Assembly: GCF_005938105.1 (NCBI RefSeq)
Contig: NZ_VCPE01000018.1
Span: 79,358 to 143,357 of the forward strand
From: Brucella haematophila
GTDB taxonomy: Bacteria; Pseudomonadota; Alphaproteobacteria; Rhizobiales; Rhizobiaceae
Length of the DNA: 64,000 bases
Reading direction: 5' to 3'
Under the pieces are notes generated by a model that was not told the origin of the DNA, did not search any database, and saw nothing but the letters and a program-made list of their open reading frames with translations. A program made the position numbers and the translations under genes. Of this stretch, positions 48,194 through 56,492 are shown in pieces; positions within the stretch are counted from its first letter, which is position 1; each line of letters begins with the position of its first letter.

Positions 48194-49057
48194 TCATGGC
48201 TTCCAGACAGGAACGTCGGATGGCGAAGTGCCCCACGATGGCAGAAGATAGGCTGTTTCCAGCTTCTTCAGGGTTCCGTCTTTTTCCATGTCGGCGATCA
48301 ACTGATCGATGACCTTCTTGCTTTCCGAACCCTTCGGATAGATGCCTGCGGTCTGGCCGCCGGATTCGTACTGACCGACAACGGCCAGCTTGCCGTTGGA
48401 GTTTTTCACCTGACCGAGAACGATTGACAGGTCGGTCATCACCGCGTTGACCTTGCCAGCAGCAAGGGCGGTGAACATCGATGCGGTGTCATCGAAAACG
48501 TCGAGATGCGCGACGTTCAGCGTTTCCTGTGCAAAAGGAACCAGCGTCGTACCGGCCTGCGTGCCGACCTTCACCGTCTTCATTTCGGCTTCCGTGACCG
48601 GCTTGTCGGCGCGGGCTGCAACGCCATAAGCGGAAGACATGTAAGGCGTTGAGAAATCCACGACCTTCTTGCGCGGTTCGGTGACGGAGATCAGCGCCAG
48701 CGCGATGTCGTAATCCTTGTTCTGGCCAGCCACGATGGAGTCGAACGAAGCGTTGACCAGCTTCACCTTTTCAAGGCCAAGGCGGTGCGCGATGTTGACG
48801 GCCATGCAGAATTCATAACCGTCCTTGATCGTTTCCGGCGTGTCACCGTTGAACTGACCAAGGGCAGGCAGGTTGATGATGACCGTGAACTGACCCGGTA
48901 CAGCCGGGGTGATGGTGGCCGATCCCTTGTCGCCGATCAGCGGGCAATCGCCATAGCCTTCGGTTGCGGCGGATGCGCTGCCTGCGCCTGCCACTGCGGC
49001 GACGCTTGCGAACAATGCGCTATAGGCTGCTGTCTTTAAAAGGTTTTTTATTGTCAT
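48194..49057 (-). CDS. polar amino acid ABC transporter substrate-binding protein (family 3)
   Basis: A 287-residue periplasmic binding protein with a signal peptide (cleavage near ASAATEG). The family-3 blocks are present: GYEFCMAVNIAHRLG, VNASFDSIVAGQNKDYDIAL and the hinge segment FSTPYMSSAYGV. GAGGGG precedes its start. It is the second gene of the operon, 24 bases after the aminotransferase. A hairpin-forming GGCTGCGGCAGCC at about 48154-48166 lies in the gap before the permease. Ligand chirality cannot be judged by eye. Confidence 0.91.
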   Translation of the reverse strand: MTIKNLLKTAAYSALFASVAAVAGAGSASAATEGYGDCPLIGDKGSATITPAVPGQFTVIINLPALGQFNGDTPETIKDGYEFCMAVNIAHRLGLEKVKLVNASFDSIVAGQNKDYDIALALISVTEPRKKVVDFSTPYMSSAYGVAARADKPVTEAEMKTVKVGTQAGTTLVPFAQETLNVAHLDVFDDTASMFTALAAGKVNAVMTDLSIVLGQVKNSNGKLAVVGQYESGGQTAGIYPKGSESKKVIDQLIADMEKDGTLKKLETAYLLPSWGTSPSDVPVWKP

Positions 49058-49081
49058 ATTCCCCTCTTGCTTTCTTTTGGG

Positions 49082-49945
49082 TTAGAGAACTGCTTCTGCG
49101 CCCGTGCGGGCGAGATCCATGTAGATTTCCTGCAAACGGCGTGTATGCGGACCCGGCTTGCCATCGCCGATGGTGTGATCCTGAATGCCGATGATCGGCG
49201 TCACGAAGCTCGATGCGCTCGTGAGAAAGGCCTCTTTCGCGGCCTTGGCTTCTTCCACCGTGAACAGCCGTTCCTCGATTTTGAGGTTCTGCTCTTCGGC
49301 GATTTTCAGCACCGCCCGGCGGGTACAGCCGGGCAAGATGGCATTTGAATTGGGACGTGCGACCAGCACATTGTCGTGCGAGATGATGAAGGCGGTCGAT
49401 GATGCGCCTTCGGTGACGAAACCGTCTTCCACCAGCCAGACTTCGTGAAAGCCTTTGCTCTTGGCCTGTTTCTTGGCCAGCACCTGCGCCAGCAGCATGA
49501 CGGTTTTGATATCGCGGCGCGCCCAGCGCGTATCTGGTGTGACGTCGACGCGGACGCCATTCACCACTGACGGTGCATTGGCCAGATTTTTGGCCTGCGT
49601 GAACATCACCAGATTTGGCTTGATATCACTTGCATAGACGAAATCACGGTCAGCTTCGCCACGCGTCACCTGCATATAGACCACGCCTTCATGAAGCGTG
49701 TTGCGGCGGATGAGTTCGATCTGCGCCTTGCGAATATCGTCAAGCGAGACGGGCAGGGCAATATCGATCTCTTTGACCGAGCGCTCCAGTCGGGCGAGAT
49801 GGAGTTCATTGTCGACCAGACGGCCATCGATCACGGCGCTGACTTCGTAGATTCCGTCGCCAAACAAAAAGCCGCGGTCGAACACCGAAACCTTCGCTTC
49901 GCTTTCGTCAACGAAGGCTCCGTTCAAATAAATTACTCTGGCCAA
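49082..49945 (-). CDS. dat: D-amino-acid aminotransferase (fold-type IV PLP enzyme)
   Basis: A 287-residue class-IV aminotransferase starting at TTG behind GAGGA. The PLP Lys is Lys147 in RRDIKTVMLL and the cofactor-binding Glu179 lies in VTEGASSTAF, both in standard positions; FDRGFLFGDGIYEV near the N-terminus is typical of D-amino-acid and related aminotransferases. It interconverts D-amino acids and 2-oxoacids. First gene of an operon with an amino-acid importer and a DmpA-like aminopeptidase, which supports the D-amino-acid assignment over the branched-chain (IlvE) one. A LysR gene lies divergent. Confidence 0.88.
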   Translation of the reverse strand: MARVIYLNGAFVDESEAKVSVFDRGFLFGDGIYEVSAVIDGRLVDNELHLARLERSVKEIDIALPVSLDDIRKAQIELIRRNTLHEGVVYMQVTRGEADRDFVYASDIKPNLVMFTQAKNLANAPSVVNGVRVDVTPDTRWARRDIKTVMLLAQVLAKKQAKSKGFHEVWLVEDGFVTEGASSTAFIISHDNVLVARPNSNAILPGCTRRAVLKIAEEQNLKIEERLFTVEEAKAAKEAFLTSASSFVTPIIGIQDHTIGDGKPGPHTRRLQEIYMDLARTGAEAVL

Positions 49946-50054
49946 AATACGTCCTCGGCATGTGCATTTCTTGATCGAGAGGACGGTAGGAAAAAAGAAT
50001 TTGACTGGCCAATGCTATGTTTTGCAATAACTATGCAGAAAATGCATAAGGCGG

Positions 50055-50162
50055 AAGGGAGTAGGGGAATAAGGGAGTATGGCAGTATGTTCGGCGCGCG
50101 AACATGCGATGTTATCCCCCTGTTTCACCTATTCCCTTACTGCCTTATTCCCCTACTCCCCT
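50055..50162. repeat. long interrupted inverted repeat between dat and the LysR gene
   Basis: AGGGAGTAGGGGAATAAGG (50056-50074) is repeated inverted as CCTTATTCCCCTACTCCCCT (50143-50162) with one extra base, and weaker complementarity extends inward by another 10 bases. Inside, TGTTCG-GCGCG-CGAACA (50088-50103) forms a further small hairpin. The right arm abuts the LysR ribosome site. Confidence 0.75.
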
Positions 50163-50173
50163 AAGGAGCGCTT

Positions 50174-51103
50174 ATGGAACTCAAATGGCTGGAAGACTTC
50201 ATCGCGCTCGCTTCGACATCGAGCTTCTCAAGAGCTGCTGAGACGCGCCACGTCACGCAGTCGGCGTTTTCACGGCGTATCAAGCAGCTTGAAGTCTGGC
50301 TGGGGGTGACGCTCGTCAACCGCGCCACTTTTCCCGCGCAACTGACCCGTGAGGGAAAAACGTTTCTCCCCGTCGCCGAGGACACGGTCAGGCAGTTTTA
50401 CGCCACGCGCAAAAGTCTTCAGCCAAACCGGCAGGGGCAAAACCCAGCGTTGAAGTTTTCCGCCCTGCATACGCTGACCGTGACATTCTTCCCGCAATGG
50501 CTGAAGGGGATCGACGCTGCCATCGGCAATATTCACTCCCATCTCGCGCCGGATCGCGGTGGGTTCGAAGATAATATTGCCACACTGACCGAAGGCGAGG
50601 TCGATTTCTTCCTGACCTATGCGCATCCCTCGGTGCCGATCCTGATCGATCGGGAACGGTTTCCGTCCATCGTTCTGGGCACGGAGCGGCTCATCCCCGT
50701 CTCATTGCCCTCCGACGACGGGCCCTTGCTGGATCACGCCATCGAGACCGGCGCTCCGCTGCCCTATCTCAGCTATGGCGATTTTTCGTTCTTCGGTGCG
50801 GCTTTGGCGCAGAAATTTATGTCCGGTCCGAATTTCGCGCGCAAGGTCGTGCATGAGAACACGATGTCCATCGGCCTCAAGGCTATGGTTCAGGCCGGGT
50901 GGGGCATGGCCTGGCTGCCGGAAAGTCTGGTGCGCGACGAAATCAGCCGCGGCGATATGGTTCCTGCCTCGGTCGACCCACACTGGGATCTGACAACCGA
51001 AATTCGGATATACCGTCACGACGCCCCGCTTTCCCCGCGTGCCGAAAGCCTGTGGATCTATTTGCAGGCAAAAGGTGGTGCAGTTTCAGAAAACAGCGAT
51101 TGA
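50174..51103 (+). CDS. LysR-family transcriptional regulator
   Basis: A 309-residue regulator with TAAGGAG before its ATG. The N-terminal helix-turn-helix is complete (FIALASTSSFSRAAETRHVT, then QSAFSRRIKQLE), and the remainder is a LysR substrate-binding domain (about 90-300). Being divergent from the dat operon across a repeat-rich 228-base gap, it most likely controls that operon and itself; it also lies 66 bases before an MFS transporter gene in the same direction. Effector unknown. Confidence 0.93.
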   Translation: MELKWLEDFIALASTSSFSRAAETRHVTQSAFSRRIKQLEVWLGVTLVNRATFPAQLTREGKTFLPVAEDTVRQFYATRKSLQPNRQGQNPALKFSALHTLTVTFFPQWLKGIDAAIGNIHSHLAPDRGGFEDNIATLTEGEVDFFLTYAHPSVPILIDRERFPSIVLGTERLIPVSLPSDDGPLLDHAIETGAPLPYLSYGDFSFFGAALAQKFMSGPNFARKVVHENTMSIGLKAMVQAGWGMAWLPESLVRDEISRGDMVPASVDPHWDLTTEIRIYRHDAPLSPRAESLWIYLQAKGGAVSENSD

Positions 51104-51169
51104 CACGCCCATATGCACAGCGCTGTAAATGCACGGAATTTATTCGGCCGGAGAGGGACATAAAACGGC

Positions 51170-52480
51170 ATGAAGATCACCATCGAACAATCGCTCGATC
51201 AGGCGGGAACGGGCGCATTCCAGCGTGGTTTGCTCGGCGTTTTCGGCCTCGTCTGGGCCGCGGACGCCATGCAAGTTCTGGCAGTCGGCTTTACGGCTGC
51301 CTCCATTGCGAAGACTTTCGGGCTGACCGTGCCTCAAGCCTTGCAGACCGGCACGCTTTTCTTCTTCGGCATGTTGATCGGCGCCGCCGTTTTCGGCAGG
51401 CTCGCTGATCGATATGGCCGCCGCCGCGTTTTGCTCGTCACGGTCGCCTGCGATGCCGTGTTCGGTCTGTTGTCGGCCTTTGCGCCGGGTTTCGAAGTGT
51501 TGCTGGTCTTGCGTTTTCTGACCGGCGTGGCCGTCGGCGGAACGCTACCTGTCGATTATGCCATGATGGCCGAGTTTCTGCCGTCGAAGAACCGGGGTCG
51601 CTGGCTGGTTATGCTCGAAGGTTTCTGGGCGGTGGGCACTGTCGTCATCGCGCTTGCTGCATGGGCAGCAAGTCTTGCCGGCGTCGAGGATGCGTGGCGC
51701 TATATTTTCGTTGTTACGGCAGCGCCTGCGCTCATCGGTATCTGGCTGCGCCTTTGGGTGCCGGAATCGCCAATGCATCTTCTGAAATCCGGTCGCGCCG
51801 ACGAAGCGAAAGCGGTCATGAACCGTGTTCTGCGTCGGAATGGCAAGGCTGAACTGCCGCCGAAGGCTCGTCTCGAAGCACCGCTTCTCGTGACGGATGA
51901 ACGGCTTTTGTCGCCAAAGCTGCGCCAGCGCACGCTTGCGACGCTGGCAATCTGGTTTCTCGTTTCCGTTTCCTATTATGGCATCTTCACCTGGATACCG
52001 GCAAAGCTCGCGGGAGACGGCTTCGGTTTCGTGCGCGGCTATGGCTTTCTGGTCGTGGTGGCGCTGGCGCAATTGCCGGGCTACGCACTCGCGGCCTATG
52101 GCGTTGAAACATGGGGTCGTCGCAAGACACTGATCAGCTTCCTGTTCATCAGCGCTGCGGCCTGTGCCCTGTTTACGATTGCGGATAGTTCGGCTGTGGT
52201 TGGCGCGTCGATCCTCATTATGAGCTTCGCGCTGCTGGGTACATGGGGGGCACTTTATGCCTTCACGCCGGAGCTTTATCCGACAGCCCTGCGTGCAAGC
52301 GGCATGGGCGCAGCAGGTGCCATGGCGCGCCTCGGCGGCCTTTTGGCACCATCAGCTCTGGCTATCGTCATCAGTCAAAGCTTCAATGTGGCTGTGGCCA
52401 TGTTTGCCGGGCTTCTTGCACTGGCAGGCGTCATCGCGTTCCTGATCAATGTCGAAACGCGCCAGCAGGCCTTGAATTAA
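51170..52480 (+). CDS. major facilitator superfamily transporter (sugar/aromatic-acid type)
   Basis: A 436-residue protein with 12 predicted membrane helices. The MFS signature between helices 2 and 3 reads GRLADRYGRRRVLL, and the matching loop in the second half is WGRRKTLI. RFLTGVAVGGTLPVDYAMMAEFLPSK is characteristic of the metabolite/H+ symporter group. It follows the LysR gene in the same direction, so it may belong to the same D-amino-acid or organic-acid locus; substrate unknown. It ends 3 bases from the stop of the convergent alkB gene, with no terminator between. Confidence 0.9.
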   Translation: MKITIEQSLDQAGTGAFQRGLLGVFGLVWAADAMQVLAVGFTAASIAKTFGLTVPQALQTGTLFFFGMLIGAAVFGRLADRYGRRRVLLVTVACDAVFGLLSAFAPGFEVLLVLRFLTGVAVGGTLPVDYAMMAEFLPSKNRGRWLVMLEGFWAVGTVVIALAAWAASLAGVEDAWRYIFVVTAAPALIGIWLRLWVPESPMHLLKSGRADEAKAVMNRVLRRNGKAELPPKARLEAPLLVTDERLLSPKLRQRTLATLAIWFLVSVSYYGIFTWIPAKLAGDGFGFVRGYGFLVVVALAQLPGYALAAYGVETWGRRKTLISFLFISAAACALFTIADSSAVVGASILIMSFALLGTWGALYAFTPELYPTALRASGMGAAGAMARLGGLLAPSALAIVISQSFNVAVAMFAGLLALAGVIAFLINVETRQQALN

Positions 52481-52483
52481 GGC

Positions 52484-53122
52484 TCAAAGCGCCTTTCGGA
52501 ATGTCAGATTGAGGCGAACACGACCAACCTTGTCGTGTTCGCCATCTTTCAACGCCAGTATGCCGTGATGGTAAAGCCGCGAGGGTCCGCCCCAGACAAC
52601 CACGTCGCCGTGCTGCAAGGGGTATTTGGTGATCGGGTCGCTGCGCTTCAGGCCGCCGAACTGGAAGGTCGCCGGGAGGCCGAGCGAAACGGACACGATC
52701 GGATTGGTGAAATCACGTTCGTCCTTATCCTGATGCAGGGACAGTTTTGCACCAGGCTCATACCGGTTGATCAGGCAGGCATCGGGTGAAAACGCAGCAT
52801 ATCCGGCCTGCTTTGCGGCGTTTTCCGCAAGATTGCGAAAGGCATCTGGCATGATGGGCCAGCGGTTCCCGGTTTCAGGGTCTTCTGGGCTGTATCGATA
52901 TCCGCTTTTATCGGTCACCCAGCCTGCCTGTCCGCAATTGGTCATGGCGACCGACATGCGATAACCGCCGGGTGTTACCATGTGCCGGAATGGCGCGGCA
53001 GTACTGAGCTCCGCAACGGATTTCAGAATTGCGTCTTCATCTGGCAATGCAAAGCCGCGCAAAAGCACTGCACCGGGCGCAAGAATCTCAACAGGTTCAA
53101 GCTTTTCGAACAAATCTCTCAT
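52484..53122 (-). CDS. alkB: alpha-ketoglutarate-dependent DNA/RNA demethylase AlkB
   Basis: With the start at 53122 the product has 212 residues, against 216 in E. coli AlkB. The Fe(II) ligands are His130 and Asp132 in LHQDKDE and His186 in YHHG, and the 2-oxoglutarate-binding Arg lies in RVRLNLTFR near the end. Substrate-handling segments NRYEPGAKLSLH and FQFGG are also conserved. The enzyme removes methyl groups from 1-methyladenine and 3-methylcytosine by oxidation. A GTG five codons upstream is an alternative start. No ada or other alkylation genes are adjacent. Confidence 0.94.
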   Translation of the reverse strand: MRDLFEKLEPVEILAPGAVLLRGFALPDEDAILKSVAELSTAAPFRHMVTPGGYRMSVAMTNCGQAGWVTDKSGYRYSPEDPETGNRWPIMPDAFRNLAENAAKQAGYAAFSPDACLINRYEPGAKLSLHQDKDERDFTNPIVSVSLGLPATFQFGGLKRSDPITKYPLQHGDVVVWGGPSRLYHHGILALKDGEHDKVGRVRLNLTFRKAL

Positions 53123-53188
53123 AAGGCTTTTTAACACAAAGCAGCGCGGAAACGTCCCGAATTCTGCTTTTAAACTGCTTTGCTGCGC

Positions 53189-53212
53189 AAAAGGCCCCTT
53201 GCGGGGCCTTCC
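53189..53212. terminator. terminator between alkB and the autotransporter
   Basis: AAGGCCCC-TTGC-GGGGCCTT (53191-53198 and 53203-53210) is a perfect 8-bp stem. On the minus strand it is followed by TTTTGCGC, fitting termination of the autotransporter gene 20 bases downstream of its stop. Confidence 0.75.
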
Positions 53213-53230
53213 GATTGTCAGGCCGTAAGA

Positions 53231-56182
53231 CTACCAGTTCACTTTGAAACCGAGCGATCCCTTGAGGCTGTAATTATCGCCGAAATCCTCGAAGCTGGTC
53301 TTGACCATGCCTTCACCGAAAACAGCATATTTTCCGTCGGCCCAGGCATAGGTTCCGCCAGCGCCGATGCCGCCCCAGGTCTTGTCGTTTCCACTTTTGA
53401 AATCAACGCCGCCAGCTCTGATCTTATAGTCGTCCATGAACTCCTGATAGAGATTGGCGGCGAGATAAAGGTTGGTCTGGGTCAACCGGTTGTAGCCATC
53501 GCGCCATGCATTGCGATATTCCGCCGCCAGCCCGATGCGGGCATTGAGGCTATCGCCATTGCGTAGATCGACGGGTACACCCGCAACATCATGGAAGCTG
53601 TCAAAATCCACCGACGACCAGACGAGCTGCGCTTGTGGCGTGATCGACCAATGCCCGTCGAATTCGATACGGCGTCCGCCTTCGAGGCTAAGGCCATAGC
53701 CAAAGCCCTTATTGCCATCGGCCAGTGATTTTTCGAGCGTGTCGGAAACCAGCTTGCTGTCATACCAGGTCAGCTGAAGCTGTCCGTCGAGGTAATAGCC
53801 ATTATTGCCGTACCAGGTGAGTGCGCCGCCCAATCCCCAGCCATCGGTATCGATGGTGCCGTCACCGCTGAAGGACGAAATATCACTGCTGGCTTTGCCA
53901 TATTGCGCGGTGAAGCTGCCGATCAGGCGACCGGATTGGCTTTCCTGAAACAATGCATCGATACCAGCCTGCATGACGAAAACGCCAATATCCTGCGTCA
54001 CGCCAGCGGTGGAGCCGCCAGCCGCAAATTTGCTGTGCGTCCCTTCGATACGACCCCAGACACCGTGCTTGTCAATGGCGATATCCTGTCCCGGCGTCGC
54101 ATGACCGTCCTTAACATCTTCGCTCGGCAAGCTATTATCGTTCCAGTATCGATTGCCCACACGTTGTTGCAAGCTTGGCATCTGGTTCAATGCCTGCATA
54201 TTGCGTGCATAGCCTTCATAGATCGGCATGGACGGATTGTAGCGTGTCTCGCCATTCGCAGCCGTGTTGCGGAGATAAAAGCCACCGTCACCAGACAAGG
54301 CCACACTGTTCGCCGCTGTCGTGGAAGGCTGCATTTCAGGCTCCACAGGCGACGCGGATTCTGCTGACTGATCGGCGGCGGCGGTGATCTCATAGGCATA
54401 GACGCCGCCGACGACCGCGGCTTCGCCGTCTTCCGTTGTATAGTCGCCCGCGAGTGCAAATGTGCCTGCGGGATTGCCTGCAACCTCGATAATCCTGGTG
54501 TCGTCTGCTATCTGCGCGCTGGACTGGCCATAGGAAACGAGCCGCAACTGGCTGCTGCCGGAACTGTCGCCCCTGATAACAAGGTGGCTTGTGCGGTTGT
54601 TATCGGCACCGAGCCCCGTTGCAATCTCGACTGTGCCGCCTTTGCCGATGTAGTTGCCTTTGATGGTCAGTGTGCCAATTCCGTTTTCACCCGGAGCAAC
54701 AACGCCACCCGTTTCATTGGTCACCGAGTTGACGCTGCCGACACCACTTAACCGTCCTGCTCTGGCCACACGAACAGATGTGGCATTGTCGCCATCAAAG
54801 ATCAGTGTGCCGCCGACGACTGCTGAGTTACCGGTAAAGCTGTTGTCACCGGTGAGGCGCAATTCGCCAACGCCGCGCTTGATCAGGCCGCCAATACCGG
54901 AAATGGGATTGGACCAGGTTGATGAATAGCCCTGTGTGTCGACGTCGAAACCTTCCGCATAACGAAACTTCATCGGTCCGTTGACGGCAGCGCCGAGGTT
55001 CAACAAGCCCTGACCGTAAATTTCGGTGGGGCCGATATTGGTGGCAGTGGTCAGCAGGGTTTCGATGGTCTGCCGCGCATTCATATAGGGAAAGGCTTGC
55101 CGTACGACGGCAGCAGCGCCCGCCACATGCGGCGAGGCCATCGATGTGCCTTGCATATATTGATAACGCCCCCCGGGATAGGTCGAGTAAATCGGGCCGC
55201 CATTATCGCCACCGGGCGCCGCCATGCACCACTCGGCTGCGATACCGCAGCGATTGCTATAGCTGGCTATCTGTTTGTTTGGACCGACGGAAACGACGGC
55301 GATGATGGAACCCTTCAGATCCGAAAAGTCGAGATTGGCCACCGCCGGATCGCTTGGTGCCAGCAGGCGAAACGTATTGGGGTTGTTCATGTCGAGATCG
55401 CGCTGACGGCCATCCACGAACTTGTATTTACCGATGGCTGTGTTCTGCGGCGTTATTGCGGGGAATAGGGCGCTGCCACTCGGATGCGCTGACGAAATTG
55501 GCTGGACCTTGTAATCATTGCCCGCAGCGAAAACCATGACGATATCGGCTTTGGCGGCCGCTTTCAGCGCTTCGTAATCATTTTTCAGATAACCGCCATA
55601 CAGGATCGGCTGATAGCTCAGCCGCTGGTAATTGGGATTATTGTAAGGGGTAGGGAAGACATACGGGCCATAGCTGCCGTTCAGAACCTTGACCTTCGTC
55701 GTCGACGCATAGCGCAAAGCTCTGTTGATCGCGTCATATTGTCGGTCTGGCACGATGGCCCTCAAGGCGAGGATTTGGGAATCATAGGCGACGCCATGCA
55801 TGCCGACGCCATTACGCGCCGCGGCAATGATGCCGCTCACATGGCTTCCATGTCCTATGACCGTGCCGTTTTTCTGGATATCCCGAACGTCACGAGCACC
55901 CATAAACGTGCCGAAGTTTTTCGACCAGGGATGCACTTTTCCGGAAAATTCCGGGTGGTAGATATCAATGCCCGTGTCTAGCACGGCCACAGTGATGCCT
56001 TTGCCTGTAAAGCCGCGCCGATAGGCTGGCGCTGCGTTGATCATCGGCAGACCCCAGTTCGCCGTATATTCGGCATCAGATTTGAATGCCTGATTTGGCT
56101 CTGCTTGCTGCGCAAATGAAGATGATGGAAATAGAACTATAGTAACGGATAATAATCGAACGATTGGATGGAAATTCCGCAT
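53231..56182 (-). CDS. subtilisin-type (S8) serine protease autotransporter
   Basis: The ATG at 56182 follows GAGAGAGGG, giving 983 residues. The Sec signal ends near SSSFAQQ. The S8 protease domain has a complete triad: Asp69 in VAVLDTGID, His111 in GHGSHVSG and Ser347 in QGTSMASPHVAG. A passenger stem with an autotransporter repeat (about 435-560, from GVGELRLTGDNSFTG to VAPGENGIGTL) follows, then a 12-strand C-terminal beta-barrel of about 280 residues ending in LGFKVNW. The protein is therefore secreted to or through the outer membrane. Its promoter lies in an AT-rich region. Proteolytic target unknown. Confidence 0.94.
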   Translation of the reverse strand: MRNFHPIVRLLSVTIVLFPSSSFAQQAEPNQAFKSDAEYTANWGLPMINAAPAYRRGFTGKGITVAVLDTGIDIYHPEFSGKVHPWSKNFGTFMGARDVRDIQKNGTVIGHGSHVSGIIAAARNGVGMHGVAYDSQILALRAIVPDRQYDAINRALRYASTTKVKVLNGSYGPYVFPTPYNNPNYQRLSYQPILYGGYLKNDYEALKAAAKADIVMVFAAGNDYKVQPISSAHPSGSALFPAITPQNTAIGKYKFVDGRQRDLDMNNPNTFRLLAPSDPAVANLDFSDLKGSIIAVVSVGPNKQIASYSNRCGIAAEWCMAAPGGDNGGPIYSTYPGGRYQYMQGTSMASPHVAGAAAVVRQAFPYMNARQTIETLLTTATNIGPTEIYGQGLLNLGAAVNGPMKFRYAEGFDVDTQGYSSTWSNPISGIGGLIKRGVGELRLTGDNSFTGNSAVVGGTLIFDGDNATSVRVARAGRLSGVGSVNSVTNETGGVVAPGENGIGTLTIKGNYIGKGGTVEIATGLGADNNRTSHLVIRGDSSGSSQLRLVSYGQSSAQIADDTRIIEVAGNPAGTFALAGDYTTEDGEAAVVGGVYAYEITAAADQSAESASPVEPEMQPSTTAANSVALSGDGGFYLRNTAANGETRYNPSMPIYEGYARNMQALNQMPSLQQRVGNRYWNDNSLPSEDVKDGHATPGQDIAIDKHGVWGRIEGTHSKFAAGGSTAGVTQDIGVFVMQAGIDALFQESQSGRLIGSFTAQYGKASSDISSFSGDGTIDTDGWGLGGALTWYGNNGYYLDGQLQLTWYDSKLVSDTLEKSLADGNKGFGYGLSLEGGRRIEFDGHWSITPQAQLVWSSVDFDSFHDVAGVPVDLRNGDSLNARIGLAAEYRNAWRDGYNRLTQTNLYLAANLYQEFMDDYKIRAGGVDFKSGNDKTWGGIGAGGTYAWADGKYAVFGEGMVKTSFEDFGDNYSLKGSLGFKVNW

Positions 56183-56492
56183 GAGTCCCTCTCTCAATTG
56201 TTGATAATTTTCCCCCGCATATATTCAAGAATTAATTATTTCCATTTACATCCTAATACTTTAAATACGAAATTTACTTCGCAATATTAGGAATAAGACA
56301 CATTGGTCATTTTAAAATATATTGTAAAATCGCTATGAATTGCTCTTAATCTATTGATCGCAATTTCCTAATGTTGACGAAATTATTTCTTCGCTAATTC
56401 GGAGCAAGACCACGAGAACAGCAAGAAGAACGGCAATAAAAAACGGGGCCGAAGCCCCGTCTTTGCTGATTCCCATCTTGGTATGGATTTCG
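56183..56492. other. AT-rich region upstream of the autotransporter
   Basis: About 22% G+C by hand count over 56221-56340 (27 of 120). No coding frame. It carries the autotransporter promoter on its left side and the opp operon terminator at 56437-56460 on its right. Confidence 0.6.
56437..56460 (-). terminator. rho-independent terminator of the opp operon
   Basis: On the minus strand ACGGGGC-TTCG-GCCCCGT (56443-56449 and 56454-56460) has a 7-bp stem with a stable tetraloop and is followed by TTTTTATTG. It lies 32 bases after the ATPase stop codon. Confidence 0.9.
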
